35,079 nucleotides of DNA. Source: CAADGV01 sp040290295. Lineage in GTDB: Bacteria; Bacteroidota; Ignavibacteria; UBA10030; UBA6906. Below the pieces are notes generated by a model. It searched no databases. It saw only the letters and a program-made list of their open reading frames with translations, and was not told where the DNA came from. The translations under genes and the position numbers were made by a program. The DNA lies in NCBI GenBank assembly GCA_040290295.1, contig PSMW01000031.1, positions 1 through 35,079 of the forward strand. The letters run 5' to 3'. Below, in pieces: positions 1-9,033 of the stretch; within the stretch, counting starts at the first letter, position 1; the number at the start of each line of letters is the position of its first letter.

Positions 1-86
1 CGGTGGCGAGGCGAAGGCGGGGGGAACGCCCACATTTCCCCACGCATAATGGCGCAGCATGTTGGCGCATCGTGAATTTCAGGACG

Positions 87-1223
87 TTATTCGAGTGTTC
101 GACGGAAGCGTTTGACGCTGAGGATGAGGATGACGATGCCGAACCCGAACAGCGCGGCTGTGTGCGGGAGGAGATGCTCGATGTTGGTGCCTTTGAGGAA
201 GATGCCGCGGACGATTTCTAAAAAGTACCGGAGAGGAATGAAGTAGGTTATGACCTGGATCCACTCGGGCATGTTCGCAATCGGGAACGTGAAGCCGGAG
301 AGAAAGATGAACGGGATGAAGAAGAAAAACTGTGCAATCATCATCGCCTGACCTTGTGATCGTGCGAGCGTGGAGATGAGCAGGCCGAGTCCCAACGTCG
401 TGAGGAGAAACAGCGCGCTCAGTGCGAACAACAGCGCGAGGCTTCCCACCATCGGAACACCGAACCAGTACTGCGCAACCGCGAGGACGAGCACCGTGTC
501 GATGAAGCCGATCAGGACGAAGGGAACGAGTTTGCCGATGATGAACTCATGCGGTTTGATCGGCGTGACGAGAATTTGTTCGAGTGTTCCGATTTCGCGC
601 TCTTTGACGATGGCAACCGAAGTGAGTGTCATGGTGATGATCATGAGCACCATGGCGACGACGCCCGGCACCATGTAGTTGGCGCTCTTGAGATCGGGGT
701 TGAACCAGACGCGCGGTTCGGGAACGATGCGCGGCAGGCTGGTGCCGGGCATCATGAGCGCGTACTGCGCGGCGATGGCACTGCCGTACGATGCAACGAT
801 CTGCGAAGCATAGATGAGGAGAATGTTGGCTGTGTTGGCGTCGGCGCCGTCAAGGATCACTTGCACGGACGCTTGTTGTCGCGCAAGGAGCGATCGAGCA
901 AAACCTTTGGGCACGGTGAGGATGATGTGGGCTTTGGCTCGCGCGATGTACGGTGTTGCCTTTTCGTGTGCATCGACGCGATATCGAGGAATGAAGTAGC
1001 CGGAGGTGGTAAAGCTTTCCACGAGCGATCGACTTTCGGCGGTGCGATCCATGTCGCACACCACCATCGTGCTGTTCTTGATGTCGGTGGTGGCGGCGTA
1101 GCCGAGCAAGAATACTTGGAGGATGGGAGCAACGATCGAAACGGCAAGCATGCGCTTGTCCTGCCGAATTTGGTAGAACTCCTTCCTCACGATCTGAGCG
1201 ATGACGGCAAGTGACTCGCGCAT
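87..1223 (-). CDS. ABC-2 type export permease (second of pair)
   Basis: Inner-membrane permease of an efflux ABC transporter, 378 aa. The protein opens with a charged stretch and a transmembrane helix (MRESLAVIAQIVRKEFYQIRQDKR then a hydrophobic run), has a large extracytoplasmic domain, then about five C-terminal helices. The cytoplasmic motif KEREIGTLEQILVTPIKP just after the second helix is typical of ABC-2 subunits such as YbhS/YbhR and YhhJ. The reading frame stays open upstream to 1646, but that part lies inside the preceding permease gene. I chose the ATG at 1223 because it is 5 nt after the upstream stop, has an AGAGGTG ribosome site, and gives a length matching its paralogue. It is the last gene seen of the export operon; the 86 bp beyond it show no recognisable gene or terminator. 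Confidence 0.9.
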   Translation of the reverse strand: MRESLAVIAQIVRKEFYQIRQDKRMLAVSIVAPILQVFLLGYAATTDIKNSTMVVCDMDRTAESRSLVESFTTSGYFIPRYRVDAHEKATPYIARAKAHIILTVPKGFARSLLARQQASVQVILDGADANTANILLIYASQIVASYGSAIAAQYALMMPGTSLPRIVPEPRVWFNPDLKSANYMVPGVVAMVLMIITMTLTSVAIVKEREIGTLEQILVTPIKPHEFIIGKLVPFVLIGFIDTVLVLAVAQYWFGVPMVGSLALLFALSALFLLTTLGLGLLISTLARSQGQAMMIAQFFFFIPFIFLSGFTFPIANMPEWIQVITYFIPLRYFLEIVRGIFLKGTNIEHLLPHTAALFGFGIVILILSVKRFRRTLE

Positions 1224-1228
1224 GACGT

Positions 1229-2368
1229 TCACCTCTTCGAGTCGAGGGTGCGTTGTTGGAGCCGCTTGGTGCTGATGCCGAGCGTGATCGCCGCGAAGAT
1301 GAGCATGTATAGAAATTGTTTCCACACTGCTTCGATGCCTACTCCTTTGAGCATGACGCCGCGAACCACGACGAGGAAGAATTTCGTGACGGCAACATTG
1401 GACAGCACTTGCAGGACAACCGGCATGCTGGCAATCGGAAACACAAAACCCGACAAGAGAAATGTGGGAAGCAACGAACTGACAGCGGAGACCATGAAAG
1501 CAATCTGCTGGGAATCCGTCAGACTCGAAATAAGCAAGCCTTGTCCCAACCCGCCAAGGATGATCGCGATGATACCGACATACAGCAGCACGATGCTCCC
1601 TTTCACCTCCACATCGAACAGCACATACCCTACGAGCAGGATGCATGATGCGATGATGAGACTGATGAGAAAGTAGGGAATGATCTTGCCGAGCACGATG
1701 TGAATGGGCTTGAGCGGAGAGACCATGAGTTGCTCCATGGTGCCGCGTTCCTTTTCGCGCACGACGGTGAGCGCGGTGGGGATAACCGCGGCAAGGACAA
1801 TGATGAAGCCGATCAGGCCCGGAATAAGAAATCTGTTCGATGCGAGATCAGGATTGTACCAGATGCGCGGCTTCAACACGAGGGGGGCAAACAGGCTTTT
1901 GCCTTTGTGTGCGAGGAACTCTGCAACGATGCGGTTGGAATATTCCGCCGTCATGCGTGTTGCGTAGCCCACGGCTTGTCCGGCGCTGTTGGCATCGGCT
2001 CCATCGACGAGGATTTGGACACGTGCGGTTCTTCCGGCGGCGAGGTCGGAGGCGAACGATCGCGGGATCACGACCACCACGCGGGCAACGTTCGTGAGGA
2101 AGAGATTTTCGATTTCGTTGTATGAGTGTACGGTAGAGTGATGCTCGAAGTATTCGGTGTGTTGAAACTGTGCAAGATACGTTCGGCTTTCGGCTGTGCG
2201 GCTTTGATCGAAGACGGCAAGCGGAATGTGTTTGACGTCGAAGTTCAACGCGTAGCCCACGAGAATGATGAGGGCGGTCGGCAAGACGAGCAACATGCCG
2301 AGTGCCGTCGGGTCGCGCCGAATCTGACGGAATTCTTTGACGACGATGGGCTTAAGCTCTCTGACCAT
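1229..2368 (-). CDS. ABC-2 type export permease (first of pair)
   Basis: A 379-aa integral membrane subunit, homologous in layout to the next gene downstream: N-terminal helix, long extracytoplasmic region (about residues 45-170), then a C-terminal bundle of helices. The motif EKERGTMEQLMVSPLKPIHI near the second helix is the family hallmark of ABC-2 exporters that pair with HlyD-type adaptors. Two different permeases plus two different ATPases suggest a heterodimeric transporter like YbhFSR. The start codon overlaps the end of the upstream ATPase gene by 17 nt, which indicates translational coupling. The substrate is unknown; in related systems it is drugs or other small amphiphiles. Confidence 0.9.
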   Translation of the reverse strand: MVRELKPIVVKEFRQIRRDPTALGMLLVLPTALIILVGYALNFDVKHIPLAVFDQSRTAESRTYLAQFQHTEYFEHHSTVHSYNEIENLFLTNVARVVVVIPRSFASDLAAGRTARVQILVDGADANSAGQAVGYATRMTAEYSNRIVAEFLAHKGKSLFAPLVLKPRIWYNPDLASNRFLIPGLIGFIIVLAAVIPTALTVVREKERGTMEQLMVSPLKPIHIVLGKIIPYFLISLIIASCILLVGYVLFDVEVKGSIVLLYVGIIAIILGGLGQGLLISSLTDSQQIAFMVSAVSSLLPTFLLSGFVFPIASMPVVLQVLSNVAVTKFFLVVVRGVMLKGVGIEAVWKQFLYMLIFAAITLGISTKRLQQRTLDSKR

Positions 2369-3308
2369 GGGCGTTTGCTTGCCTGTCTAACAGATACAAG
2401 AACACGTCTTCCAGCGAGGGGACGATCGGCTGAATGCTGCCGGCGACAATGCCATGTGCGCGCAGTGTTTCGGTGATGCGCCGCCGCCCCTCTTCTTCCT
2501 TCTCGACCATGACATGCAACGCGGTGCCGAACACTGACGTTTCGAGCGCCCACGGTTGCGTGCGTATCACCTGCATTGCTTCGACAACGTTGCGTTCCAA
2601 ACCTGCCACTTCGAGAATGGGCATCGTGATATGCTCTGTCTTCAACTCCAATGGGCTCCCGCCGGCGATGATCTTGCCGGCGTGGATCAGAATGATGTCG
2701 TTGCAGTATTCTGCTTCGTCGAGGAAATGTGTCGTGACCAACACGGTGACGCCTTCGGCAGAAAGCGTTCCGATCAAATCCCAAAAGTGTCTTCTGGAAA
2801 TCGGATCGACGCCGCCCGTCGGTTCATCGAGAAAGAGGATGCTCGGTTGATGCAAGATGGCGCACCCGAGAGCGAGGCGTTGTTTCCACCCGCTGGAGAG
2901 TGTGCGCGTGAGACGTTGCTCTCTGCCACGCAGGTCTGCCATGGAAAGCACCCAGCGCATGCGTTCTTCGAGTTGTGCATTGCGCAAGCCGTACACGCCA
3001 CCGTAGAAGCGGATGTTCTGCTCAACAGTGAGATCATCGTAGAGCGAGAATCGTTGCGACATGTAGCCGATGGACTTTTTCACCTTGTCAGTTTCGCCGG
3101 GAATGGTGTAGCCGGCTACGCGTGCCGTACCTGCCGTGGGCTGCAGAAGGCCGCAGAGCATTCTGATCGTGGTGGATTTTCCTGCACCGTTGGCGCCGAG
3201 AAAGCCGAAGATTTCGCCGCGCTTCACTGCGAAGCTCACGTTCTCCACTGCAGTGAAGGTGCCGAATCGCTTGGTGAGATGATGTACTTCGATGGCGTTT
3301 TCTTTCAT
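2352..3308 (-). CDS. ABC transporter ATPase (NBD2, degenerate signature)
   Basis: Cytoplasmic ATPase of the exporter, 318 aa: about 230 aa of nucleotide-binding domain plus a C-terminal extension typical of drug/ABC-2 ATPases. Walker A is GANGAGKST (38-46). Walker B ends in LFLDEP with Asp161 and Glu162. The H-loop His194 sits in VTTHFLDEAE. The signature is changed to LSSGW (137-141) instead of LSGGQ/LSGGM. The partner ATPase at 4715-5650 has the opposite pattern: good signature, missing H-loop His. If they dimerise, this protein supplies the active Walker/H-loop half of the one consensus site. The gene starts 12 nt after the TolC-like gene stops and runs into the first permease. Confidence 0.93.
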   Translation of the reverse strand: MKENAIEVHHLTKRFGTFTAVENVSFAVKRGEIFGFLGANGAGKSTTIRMLCGLLQPTAGTARVAGYTIPGETDKVKKSIGYMSQRFSLYDDLTVEQNIRFYGGVYGLRNAQLEERMRWVLSMADLRGREQRLTRTLSSGWKQRLALGCAILHQPSILFLDEPTGGVDPISRRHFWDLIGTLSAEGVTVLVTTHFLDEAEYCNDIILIHAGKIIAGGSPLELKTEHITMPILEVAGLERNVVEAMQVIRTQPWALETSVFGTALHVMVEKEEEGRRRITETLRAHGIVAGSIQPIVPSLEDVFLYLLDRQANAHGQRA

Positions 3309-3320
3309 CGGCGTTCCCTG

Positions 3321-4718
3321 TCAGGGTAGGTTGAGCGCACCGATGGCGCGGCGGAGTTTTGCCTGCGCCAGTTCGTACTCGACGAGAGCCGTGTTATGAT
3401 TGGTGGCCGCTTGGAGGAGTGCCACATTCGCATCCAGCAGTTCCGTCGAGGTCGCCATGCCCTGCTTGTACTTGTCGTTCATCGTTCGTTGGTGCTCTTC
3501 CGCTTGTTCGATGCCAAGCGCTGCGACGCGCACCTTTTCTTCTGCGCGTTTGACGGCAAGTTGTTGCCGGCGTACGTCGAGCGCGATATAATCTTTGAGC
3601 TGCTCGTACATCGCTTCAGCTTGTGCAAGGGCAGCACGCGCTTGTGCGATCTGATGGTTGGTCGCTCCCCCATTCCACACATCAAATTGGAGTTGCACCC
3701 CGATATCCCACGTTGTCTTGAACTCGTCCCGTGTTGGTTGATAGCGGGGGTTGGGACGCGCATATGTGAGTCCGCCGTTGACGATGACCTGCGGCAGCCA
3801 TCCACCTTCTGCTGCCCGACCCGTTGCACGTGCGGCTTCGATGCGCGACTGGGCAGCGAGGAGATCGGGGCGCGCTTCGAACGCACGCGCAATCAACACG
3901 CGCGTATTCCGTTCCTCCTCTTCTTGCCGGTAGGGTTTTCCCTCCGGCTCCATTGCAGGAGGGGATGGACGCGATGTGAGGGTCAACGTCGTCTGCGACT
4001 CATTGCCGATCAGCATGTTCAACTGCATCATCTCAAGTTGGACATCATTCCTAGCGTCGACCTGTAAAAGCAGAGCGGCATTGAGTTGCACCTGCACGTT
4101 GAGGAGATCGTTGCGTGTTGCGAATCCTGCCTTGAGGAGATTTCTCGTGTCCGATTCCATTGCTTGGAGTCGGACGACATTTTCATCGATGAAGCGCTTT
4201 GCTGCTGTTGCTTGGTAGAGCATCCAGTACGCTGCAGTGACAGCGAGCGCGACTTCCGCTCGGTCGCGTGAGTAGTCGAATTGTGCCGCGCGGGCAAGGT
4301 TGTCGGCAGCGCGGGCACTGTTTTGGAGTCTGGACCCGGTAAACAACGGATGTTGAAACCAGAGACGCGAGGTGTAATTGTTCAGCACAACAGGCGCTAG
4401 AACAATTGGCTGTGGGAGAAAGGGAACCGTCACGTGAAACGGATCCACTTCGCTGAGGCGTTGGTAACCAGCCGAACATTTGATCGAAGGCAGCAGCGCT
4501 GCCGATTGCTCGCTTGCCTTTGCCAATGCCGCATCCGCCTTTGCAGCAGAAATGGTGAGCGTGGTGTTTCGCTGGAGGGCGATCGCAACGGCTTCGTCCA
4601 GCGAAAGAGATTGCTGGGCTCGGACACCCACCGTCACGACCACGAGTGCTGTGCAGACCAAACCGAGAGTCGAGCGCCGGCGAGCAACTCGGCAACCGAA
4701 CATCCATTGATGGTTCAT
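3321..4718 (-). CDS. TolC-family outer-membrane efflux channel
   Basis: Outer-membrane channel component of a tripartite exporter, 465 aa, usual for the family. It carries a signal peptide ending near VRA-QQ (residue 34), then two repeats of the outer-membrane efflux protein domain rich in Ala/Gln/Leu heptads, e.g. LSLDEAVAIALQRNTTL near the mature N-terminus and a second repeat ending in TSTELLDANVALLQA near the C-terminus. The ATG overlaps the stop of the upstream ATPase as ATGA, so the two are translationally coupled. Placing a TolC gene between the two ATPase genes is unusual. It should work with the HlyD-type adaptor encoded two genes upstream. Confidence 0.92.
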   Translation of the reverse strand: MNHQWMFGCRVARRRSTLGLVCTALVVVTVGVRAQQSLSLDEAVAIALQRNTTLTISAAKADAALAKASEQSAALLPSIKCSAGYQRLSEVDPFHVTVPFLPQPIVLAPVVLNNYTSRLWFQHPLFTGSRLQNSARAADNLARAAQFDYSRDRAEVALAVTAAYWMLYQATAAKRFIDENVVRLQAMESDTRNLLKAGFATRNDLLNVQVQLNAALLLQVDARNDVQLEMMQLNMLIGNESQTTLTLTSRPSPPAMEPEGKPYRQEEEERNTRVLIARAFEARPDLLAAQSRIEAARATGRAAEGGWLPQVIVNGGLTYARPNPRYQPTRDEFKTTWDIGVQLQFDVWNGGATNHQIAQARAALAQAEAMYEQLKDYIALDVRRQQLAVKRAEEKVRVAALGIEQAEEHQRTMNDKYKQGMATSTELLDANVALLQAATNHNTALVEYELAQAKLRRAIGALNLP

Positions 4719-5650
4719 GAGACAGTCTCCGTCGATACTTCATGGGTCAAGAGAGAGATAAAGACATTTTCCAAGGAAGGCGTGACAACGCGGCTGCCCG
4801 TGACGCGGATGCCGTGTGCATGCAGAAGTGCTTCGAGCGCTTGCGGGTCGCTCTGCCTCTGCGAGAGAACAAGATTGAGCCTATCACCGAAGACCTGCAC
4901 CTCCACATCGCGAACGTGTTGCCTGATCAAACGAGCCGCTTCCCATGCACGCTCGCACACGATCTCGACAACGTCTGCTTGTATCGTGCGTTTGAGGAAG
5001 GACGGATCATCGATACGAAGTATCTTGCCATTGCTCATGAGGGCAACGCGCGTGCATCGTTCCGCTTCGTCGAGGTACGGCGTACTCATGATGATCGTGA
5101 TGCCGCTGCTGAGCAAACTCTGGAGAATCTTCCAGAAGTCTCTCCGCGATACGGGATCGACGCCGGTTGTCGGTTCGTCCAGCAGCAACAGTTTTGGGGA
5201 GTGGATGAGTGTACAAGCAAGAGCGAGTTTCTGCTTCATTCCGCCCGACAGTTGTTCGGCAAGCCGTGTCCGGAACGGTGCAAGCCGAGTGAAAGCCAGC
5301 AATTCTTCCCTTCGCGCATGATAGTCGTACACGCCGTTGATTTCGGCAAAGAATTCGATGTTCTGGTCCACGGTCAAGTCGCCGTACAGAGTAAAGCGCT
5401 GCGAAAGATAACCGATATGTTTCTTGACGGCATCTGGGTTTTTCTGGAGATCGAAGCCAAAAACTTCCGCCGAACCGCTGGTGGGAGTCAAGAGGCCGCA
5501 CAGCAAGCGCATCGTGGTGGTTTTGCCGGCGCCATCAGGACCGACGATACCGAACATCTCTCCTGTTGAGACATCCATCGTGACAGTATCCACGGCGCGG
5601 ATACTGCCGAAGCCTTTGGAGAGATTGCGTATTCGGACGACAGGTTGCAT
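4715..5650 (-). CDS. ABC transporter ATPase (NBD1, lacks H-loop histidine)
   Basis: 311-aa ATPase with Walker A GPDGAGKTT (37-45), canonical signature LSGGM (134-138) and Walker B LLLLDEP (154-160). The H-loop position reads STPYLDEAERC, so the switch His is Pro191. A similar change is known in the N-terminal half of fused YbhF-type ATPases. Its intact signature would complete the ATP site formed by the other ATPase (2352-3308), while its own Walker site would face that partner's degenerate LSSGW, giving one active and one degenerate site. It begins 3 nt after the adaptor stop codon. It is more likely the split equivalent of a YbhF half than an independent importer ATPase. Confidence 0.93.
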   Translation of the reverse strand: MQPVVRIRNLSKGFGSIRAVDTVTMDVSTGEMFGIVGPDGAGKTTTMRLLCGLLTPTSGSAEVFGFDLQKNPDAVKKHIGYLSQRFTLYGDLTVDQNIEFFAEINGVYDYHARREELLAFTRLAPFRTRLAEQLSGGMKQKLALACTLIHSPKLLLLDEPTTGVDPVSRRDFWKILQSLLSSGITIIMSTPYLDEAERCTRVALMSNGKILRIDDPSFLKRTIQADVVEIVCERAWEAARLIRQHVRDVEVQVFGDRLNLVLSQRQSDPQALEALLHAHGIRVTGSRVVTPSLENVFISLLTHEVSTETVS

Positions 5651-5653
5651 GCC

Positions 5654-6583
5654 CTATTGCTTCGTTTCCCGTAATATGCGTGCATCGGCAGGAAGGCCGG
5701 GCTTGAGGATTCCGTCAGGATTGTCCAGTTCGATTTTCACACCGAACACCAACTTGGTTCGCTCTTCTTTGGTTTGCACATTTTTCGGTGTGAACTCTGC
5801 ATTTGGCGAAATGAACCTGATGGTGCCATTGAAGACTCGGTCGGGCATCCCGTCGATGCGTACCTCAGCGCGCTGTTCCAATCGCACAAAGCCTACGTGT
5901 TGCTCATTGAGGTAGATGATGAGTTGGACGCGATCGAGATTGGTCAGCTTCAACAGCGCACTGCCCACCGTCACCAGTTCGCCCGGCTCGACTGCACGGA
6001 GCGTCACGGTTCCCGTCATGGGCGCAAGGACGATGCAGTCACGAACACGTTTGCGCAGTTGTTCGGCTTGAGCGACAGCCTGCTCCCAGCGTGCCCGTGC
6101 AGCATCGATCTCAGCTTTCCGCAAGCCGCCTGCGAGCTTCCGATAGGTTTGTTCGGCCGCAACGTAGCGGGCATAAGCATCATCGTATTGTTTTTGGGTG
6201 ATGGATTGAGCGACGAGCAGTTGCTTCATGCGTTGATAATCCGTCTCGGCGTTGCGATAGGCAGCTTCAGCCTGCACGATATCTTCCTTGCGCGAGCCTT
6301 CGAGAGCAAGCCGATACTGTGCCTCCACTGCTGCAGCATTGGCTTCCGCTTGACGGGCTTGCAGGCGGTAGTCGGTGTCGTCGATGATCACCAGCGTATC
6401 ACCTGCGTTGACGCGCATGCCTTCGTGAACGCGGACGTGGCGTACCTTGCCCAGAACCTCGGCGGCGATCGTTATATCGGTACCTTCGATCGTGCCGGAA
6501 GCTTCGATGGCATTGTTCGCATCGTTCGAGCATCGCGCCACAAGCGCAGCACACAGCAGAGCGAGCCAAGGAGTTGATTTCAT
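5654..6583 (-). CDS. HlyD/YbhG-type membrane fusion (adaptor) protein
   Basis: Periplasmic adaptor bridging the ABC permeases and the TolC-like channel, 309 aa. It has an N-terminal hydrophobic segment (KSTPWLALLCAALVARC). A Cys follows, but Arg at -1 makes a lipobox doubtful. A biotinyl-lipoyl half-motif follows (IAAEVLGKVRHVRVHEGMRV, about 40-60), then a long Ala/Glu/Gln-rich coiled-coil hairpin (about 75-185), the second lipoyl half (VLAPMTGTVTLRAVEPGELV) and a beta-barrel. The frame stays open upstream to 6880, but I chose the ATG at 6583 because it begins with the signal sequence and overlaps the tetR stop as ATGA. Confidence 0.92.
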   Translation of the reverse strand: MKSTPWLALLCAALVARCSNDANNAIEASGTIEGTDITIAAEVLGKVRHVRVHEGMRVNAGDTLVIIDDTDYRLQARQAEANAAAVEAQYRLALEGSRKEDIVQAEAAYRNAETDYQRMKQLLVAQSITQKQYDDAYARYVAAEQTYRKLAGGLRKAEIDAARARWEQAVAQAEQLRKRVRDCIVLAPMTGTVTLRAVEPGELVTVGSALLKLTNLDRVQLIIYLNEQHVGFVRLEQRAEVRIDGMPDRVFNGTIRFISPNAEFTPKNVQTKEERTKLVFGVKIELDNPDGILKPGLPADARILRETKQ

Positions 6584-7206
6584 AGACGCCTCTTGGAAGT
6601 ATTGTGTCGTTGGAGTGCAGCGAGGTTCTTCCTTCCTACGTCGGTGAGCGCACCTTTGAAGAACAGTTCCAGCAAGCCACCGATGGCTTGCTGTGCCGAG
6701 AACGATTCGTGCGCCAGTACATGCGGTTGAATGATATGTTGAACCGCACTCGTGAACGCAAGCAGAAAGAGCCTCGTCGAAAGTTCCGGGCGAATGTACC
6801 CTTCTTGAATCCCTTGCTCGATGAGTTGCGCGAAGGTGTTCATCACCCGCCGTTCGCGAAACGATTCCACGCGTTTCCACACATGGGGCAAGTGACGTTC
6901 CACATCATGCAGGAACGGCACGCCAAAACCTCCTGGCACGCTGCTGAGAAATGCGAAGAGTGCGCTGAACTTCGCAACGAACCATTCATCACGTGCCATG
7001 ATCTCGTCGATCTGTGCTTTCACATCGGCAAGTTTGTTCGACACCAAATGCTCCACCAACTCCTCCTTGCTGGCGAACACCGTATAGAAGGTCTTCTTGC
7101 TGATACCGAGCGAAGAAGCGATCTCATCGACGGAGACACGAGCGAAGCCTTCGTTGCGGAAGCGTTCGGACGCTGTGGCGAGAATACGTTCGCGTAGAGA
7201 GGACAT
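6580..7206 (-). CDS. TetR-family transcriptional regulator
   Basis: 208-aa repressor-type regulator. Residues 1-50 form the TetR helix-turn-helix: RERILATASERFRNEGF, then VSVDEIASSLGISKKTFYTVF with the usual KTFYTVFASKEEL recognition end. The remaining 150 aa are a helical ligand-binding domain of no obvious subclass. It is the first gene of the seven-gene export operon and overlaps the adaptor gene by 4 nt, so it probably represses its own operon and responds to an exported compound. A dyad overlapping the probable promoter (7225-7258) fits this. Confidence 0.92.
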   Translation of the reverse strand: MSSLRERILATASERFRNEGFARVSVDEIASSLGISKKTFYTVFASKEELVEHLVSNKLADVKAQIDEIMARDEWFVAKFSALFAFLSSVPGGFGVPFLHDVERHLPHVWKRVESFRERRVMNTFAQLIEQGIQEGYIRPELSTRLFLLAFTSAVQHIIQPHVLAHESFSAQQAIGGLLELFFKGALTDVGRKNLAALQRHNTSKRRL

Positions 7207-7224
7207 CGTCTGACATAGGCGGAT

Positions 7225-7265
7225 AAACCGGAGGAAACTATACTCGTTTCTTCGGTTTCCAAGAT
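7225..7265 (-). promoter_or_regulatory. Candidate TetR operator and promoter of the export operon
   Basis: An imperfect dyad lies 18 bp before the tetR start: left arm AAACCGGAGGAAAC (7225-7238), 7-nt centre, right arm GTTTCTTCGGTTT (7246-7258). The core GAAAC-N7-GTTTC is exact; the outer AAACCG/CGGTTT blocks match with one extra base in the left arm. On the minus strand TATAGT (7237-7242) with ATCTTG 17 nt upstream could be the -10 and -35. The dyad covers the -10, as expected for autorepression. The sequence is seen directly; its binding by this regulator is inferred. Confidence 0.5.
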
Positions 7266-7298
7266 AGTGAACAGGGGGCGGAAAAGCAATCGGGGCAA

Positions 7299-7330
7299 CA
7301 AAAAAGCCTCTGCCTTTTCAGACAGAGGCT
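7299..7330 (-). terminator. Rho-independent terminator after groEL
   Basis: On the minus strand an 8-bp perfect stem AGCCTCTG/CAGAGGCT (7323-7330 with 7305-7312) closes a 10-nt loop and is followed by six T. It lies 29 nt beyond the groEL stop and separates the heat-shock operon from tetR. Confidence 0.9.
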
Positions 7331-7359
7331 CGATGCTCCCGAAGGTTCGAGAGGGGGGC

Positions 7360-8994
7360 TTAGTACATATCGCCCATGCCGCCGTGCGGTACAGCAGCGG
7401 GCTTCTTCTCTTCGGGCTTCTCGACGACCGTCGCTTCCGTCGTCAGCAACAGCGCCGCAACGGATGCAGCATTCTCGAGCGCGGTGCGAGCGACCTTTGT
7501 CGGGTCGATCACACCGGACTTCACGAGATTCTCATACTGCTCCGTAAACGCGTTGAAGCCGAAATCGTCTTTGCCTTCCTTCACCTTCGCGACCACGACG
7601 GAGGCTTCGAGGCCAGCATTGGCAACGATCTGACGAATCGGCTCCTCGAGTGCACGCCGAATGATTTCGATCCCGGTGTTCTGGTCTTCGTTGGCGCCTT
7701 TCAAGCCGTTGAGCTTGCTGGTGGCTCGCAGATACGCAACACCGCCACCGGGAACGATGCCTTCCTCGACTGCTGCTCGTGTTGCATGCAAGGCGTCTTC
7801 CACACGTGCTTTCTTCTCCTTCATCTCCACTTCGGTAGCAGCGCCGATCTTCAACACCGCCACACCGCCGGAGAGTTTCGCCAAACGCTCTTGCAACTTC
7901 TCGCGATCGTAGTCCGAGGTGGTCTTCTCGATTTGCGCCTTGATTTCATTGATGCGCTTCTTGATGTCTTCCTTCTTGCCCGCACCTTCGACAATGGTCG
8001 TGTTGTCCTTATCGACCGTGATCTTCTTCGCACGGCCAAGGTAGCTGAGCGTCGCGTTTTCGAGCTTGTAGCCTTGTTCCTCGGAGATCACAGTTCCACC
8101 GGTGAGGATGGCGATATCTTCCAGCATCGCCTTGCGTCGATCGCCGAAGCCGGGGGCTTTCACCGCGCAGACACGCAATGTACCGCGCAGCTTGTTGACA
8201 ACCAACGTTGCGAGTGCTTCGCCCTCAACATCCTCGGCGATAACCAGAATAGGGCTGCCCGTCTGCGCGACCTTCTCCAAAATCGGAAGAAGATCTTTCA
8301 TCGAGGAGATTTTCTTGTCGTGAATGAGGATGAGTGGATTCTCCAGCACCGCCTCCATCGTCTCGGCATCCGTCACGAAATACGGGGAGAGATACCCGCG
8401 ATCGAACTGCATACCTTCGACAACTTCGATCTGCGTCTCAGTCCCTTTCGCTTCCTCAACGGTGATCACGCCGTCGGTGCCGACCTTCATCATGGCATCG
8501 GCAATCAGATCACCGATCACCGTATCGTTATTTGCCGAAATGGAGCCGACTTGTGCAATTTCTTTCTTGCTCGTTCGATCGACGGGCTTGCTGATCTCTT
8601 TGAGTCCTTCGACGGTTTTCGTTACGGCAAGTTCGATCCCGCGCTTGAGATCCATAGGGTTCGCGCCCGCAGCAACGTTCTTCATGCCTTCACGCACGAT
8701 CGCCTGAGCGAGAAGCGTTGCCGTTGTCGTGCCGTCACCTGCGACATCCGAGGTTTTGGAGGCGACTTCGCGCACCATTTGCGCGCCCATGTTCTCGAGG
8801 GGGTTCTCGAGTTCAATTTCCTTCGCTACGGTTACACCGTCTTTCGTTACGGTGGGTGCACCGAATTTCTTGTCGATAACCACATTGCGACCTTTGGGGC
8901 CCAATGTCACTTTCACTGCATCTGCAAGTTGATCCACGCCGCGCTTCAATGCTGCCCGGGCGTCGGCACTGTACTGAATGGTCTTTGCTGCCAT
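7360..8994 (-). CDS. groEL: 60-kDa chaperonin GroEL
   Basis: Cytosolic chaperonin subunit, 544 aa, full length; forms the double heptameric ring that folds proteins with GroES. It begins AAKTIQYSADARAALKRGV, has the ATP site GDGTTTATLL at 86-95 with Asp87, and ends in a short Gly/Met tail (HGGMGDMY) with only one GGM. The ATG has an AAGGAGATG site 6 nt upstream. It follows groES by 39 nt in the usual groES-groEL order and shares its CIRCE-controlled promoter. Confidence 0.99.
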   Translation of the reverse strand: MAAKTIQYSADARAALKRGVDQLADAVKVTLGPKGRNVVIDKKFGAPTVTKDGVTVAKEIELENPLENMGAQMVREVASKTSDVAGDGTTTATLLAQAIVREGMKNVAAGANPMDLKRGIELAVTKTVEGLKEISKPVDRTSKKEIAQVGSISANNDTVIGDLIADAMMKVGTDGVITVEEAKGTETQIEVVEGMQFDRGYLSPYFVTDAETMEAVLENPLILIHDKKISSMKDLLPILEKVAQTGSPILVIAEDVEGEALATLVVNKLRGTLRVCAVKAPGFGDRRKAMLEDIAILTGGTVISEEQGYKLENATLSYLGRAKKITVDKDNTTIVEGAGKKEDIKKRINEIKAQIEKTTSDYDREKLQERLAKLSGGVAVLKIGAATEVEMKEKKARVEDALHATRAAVEEGIVPGGGVAYLRATSKLNGLKGANEDQNTGIEIIRRALEEPIRQIVANAGLEASVVVAKVKEGKDDFGFNAFTEQYENLVKSGVIDPTKVARTALENAASVAALLLTTEATVVEKPEEKKPAAVPHGGMGDMY

Positions 8995-9033
8995 GCTTCC
9001 ATCTCCTTGTAGTTAATGTTCTTGAAAACTCAA

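Noticed and set aside
1224..1646. N-terminal extension of the last permease frame
   Set aside because: Lies inside the upstream permease gene, shows no homology, and a good ribosome site precedes ATG 1223.
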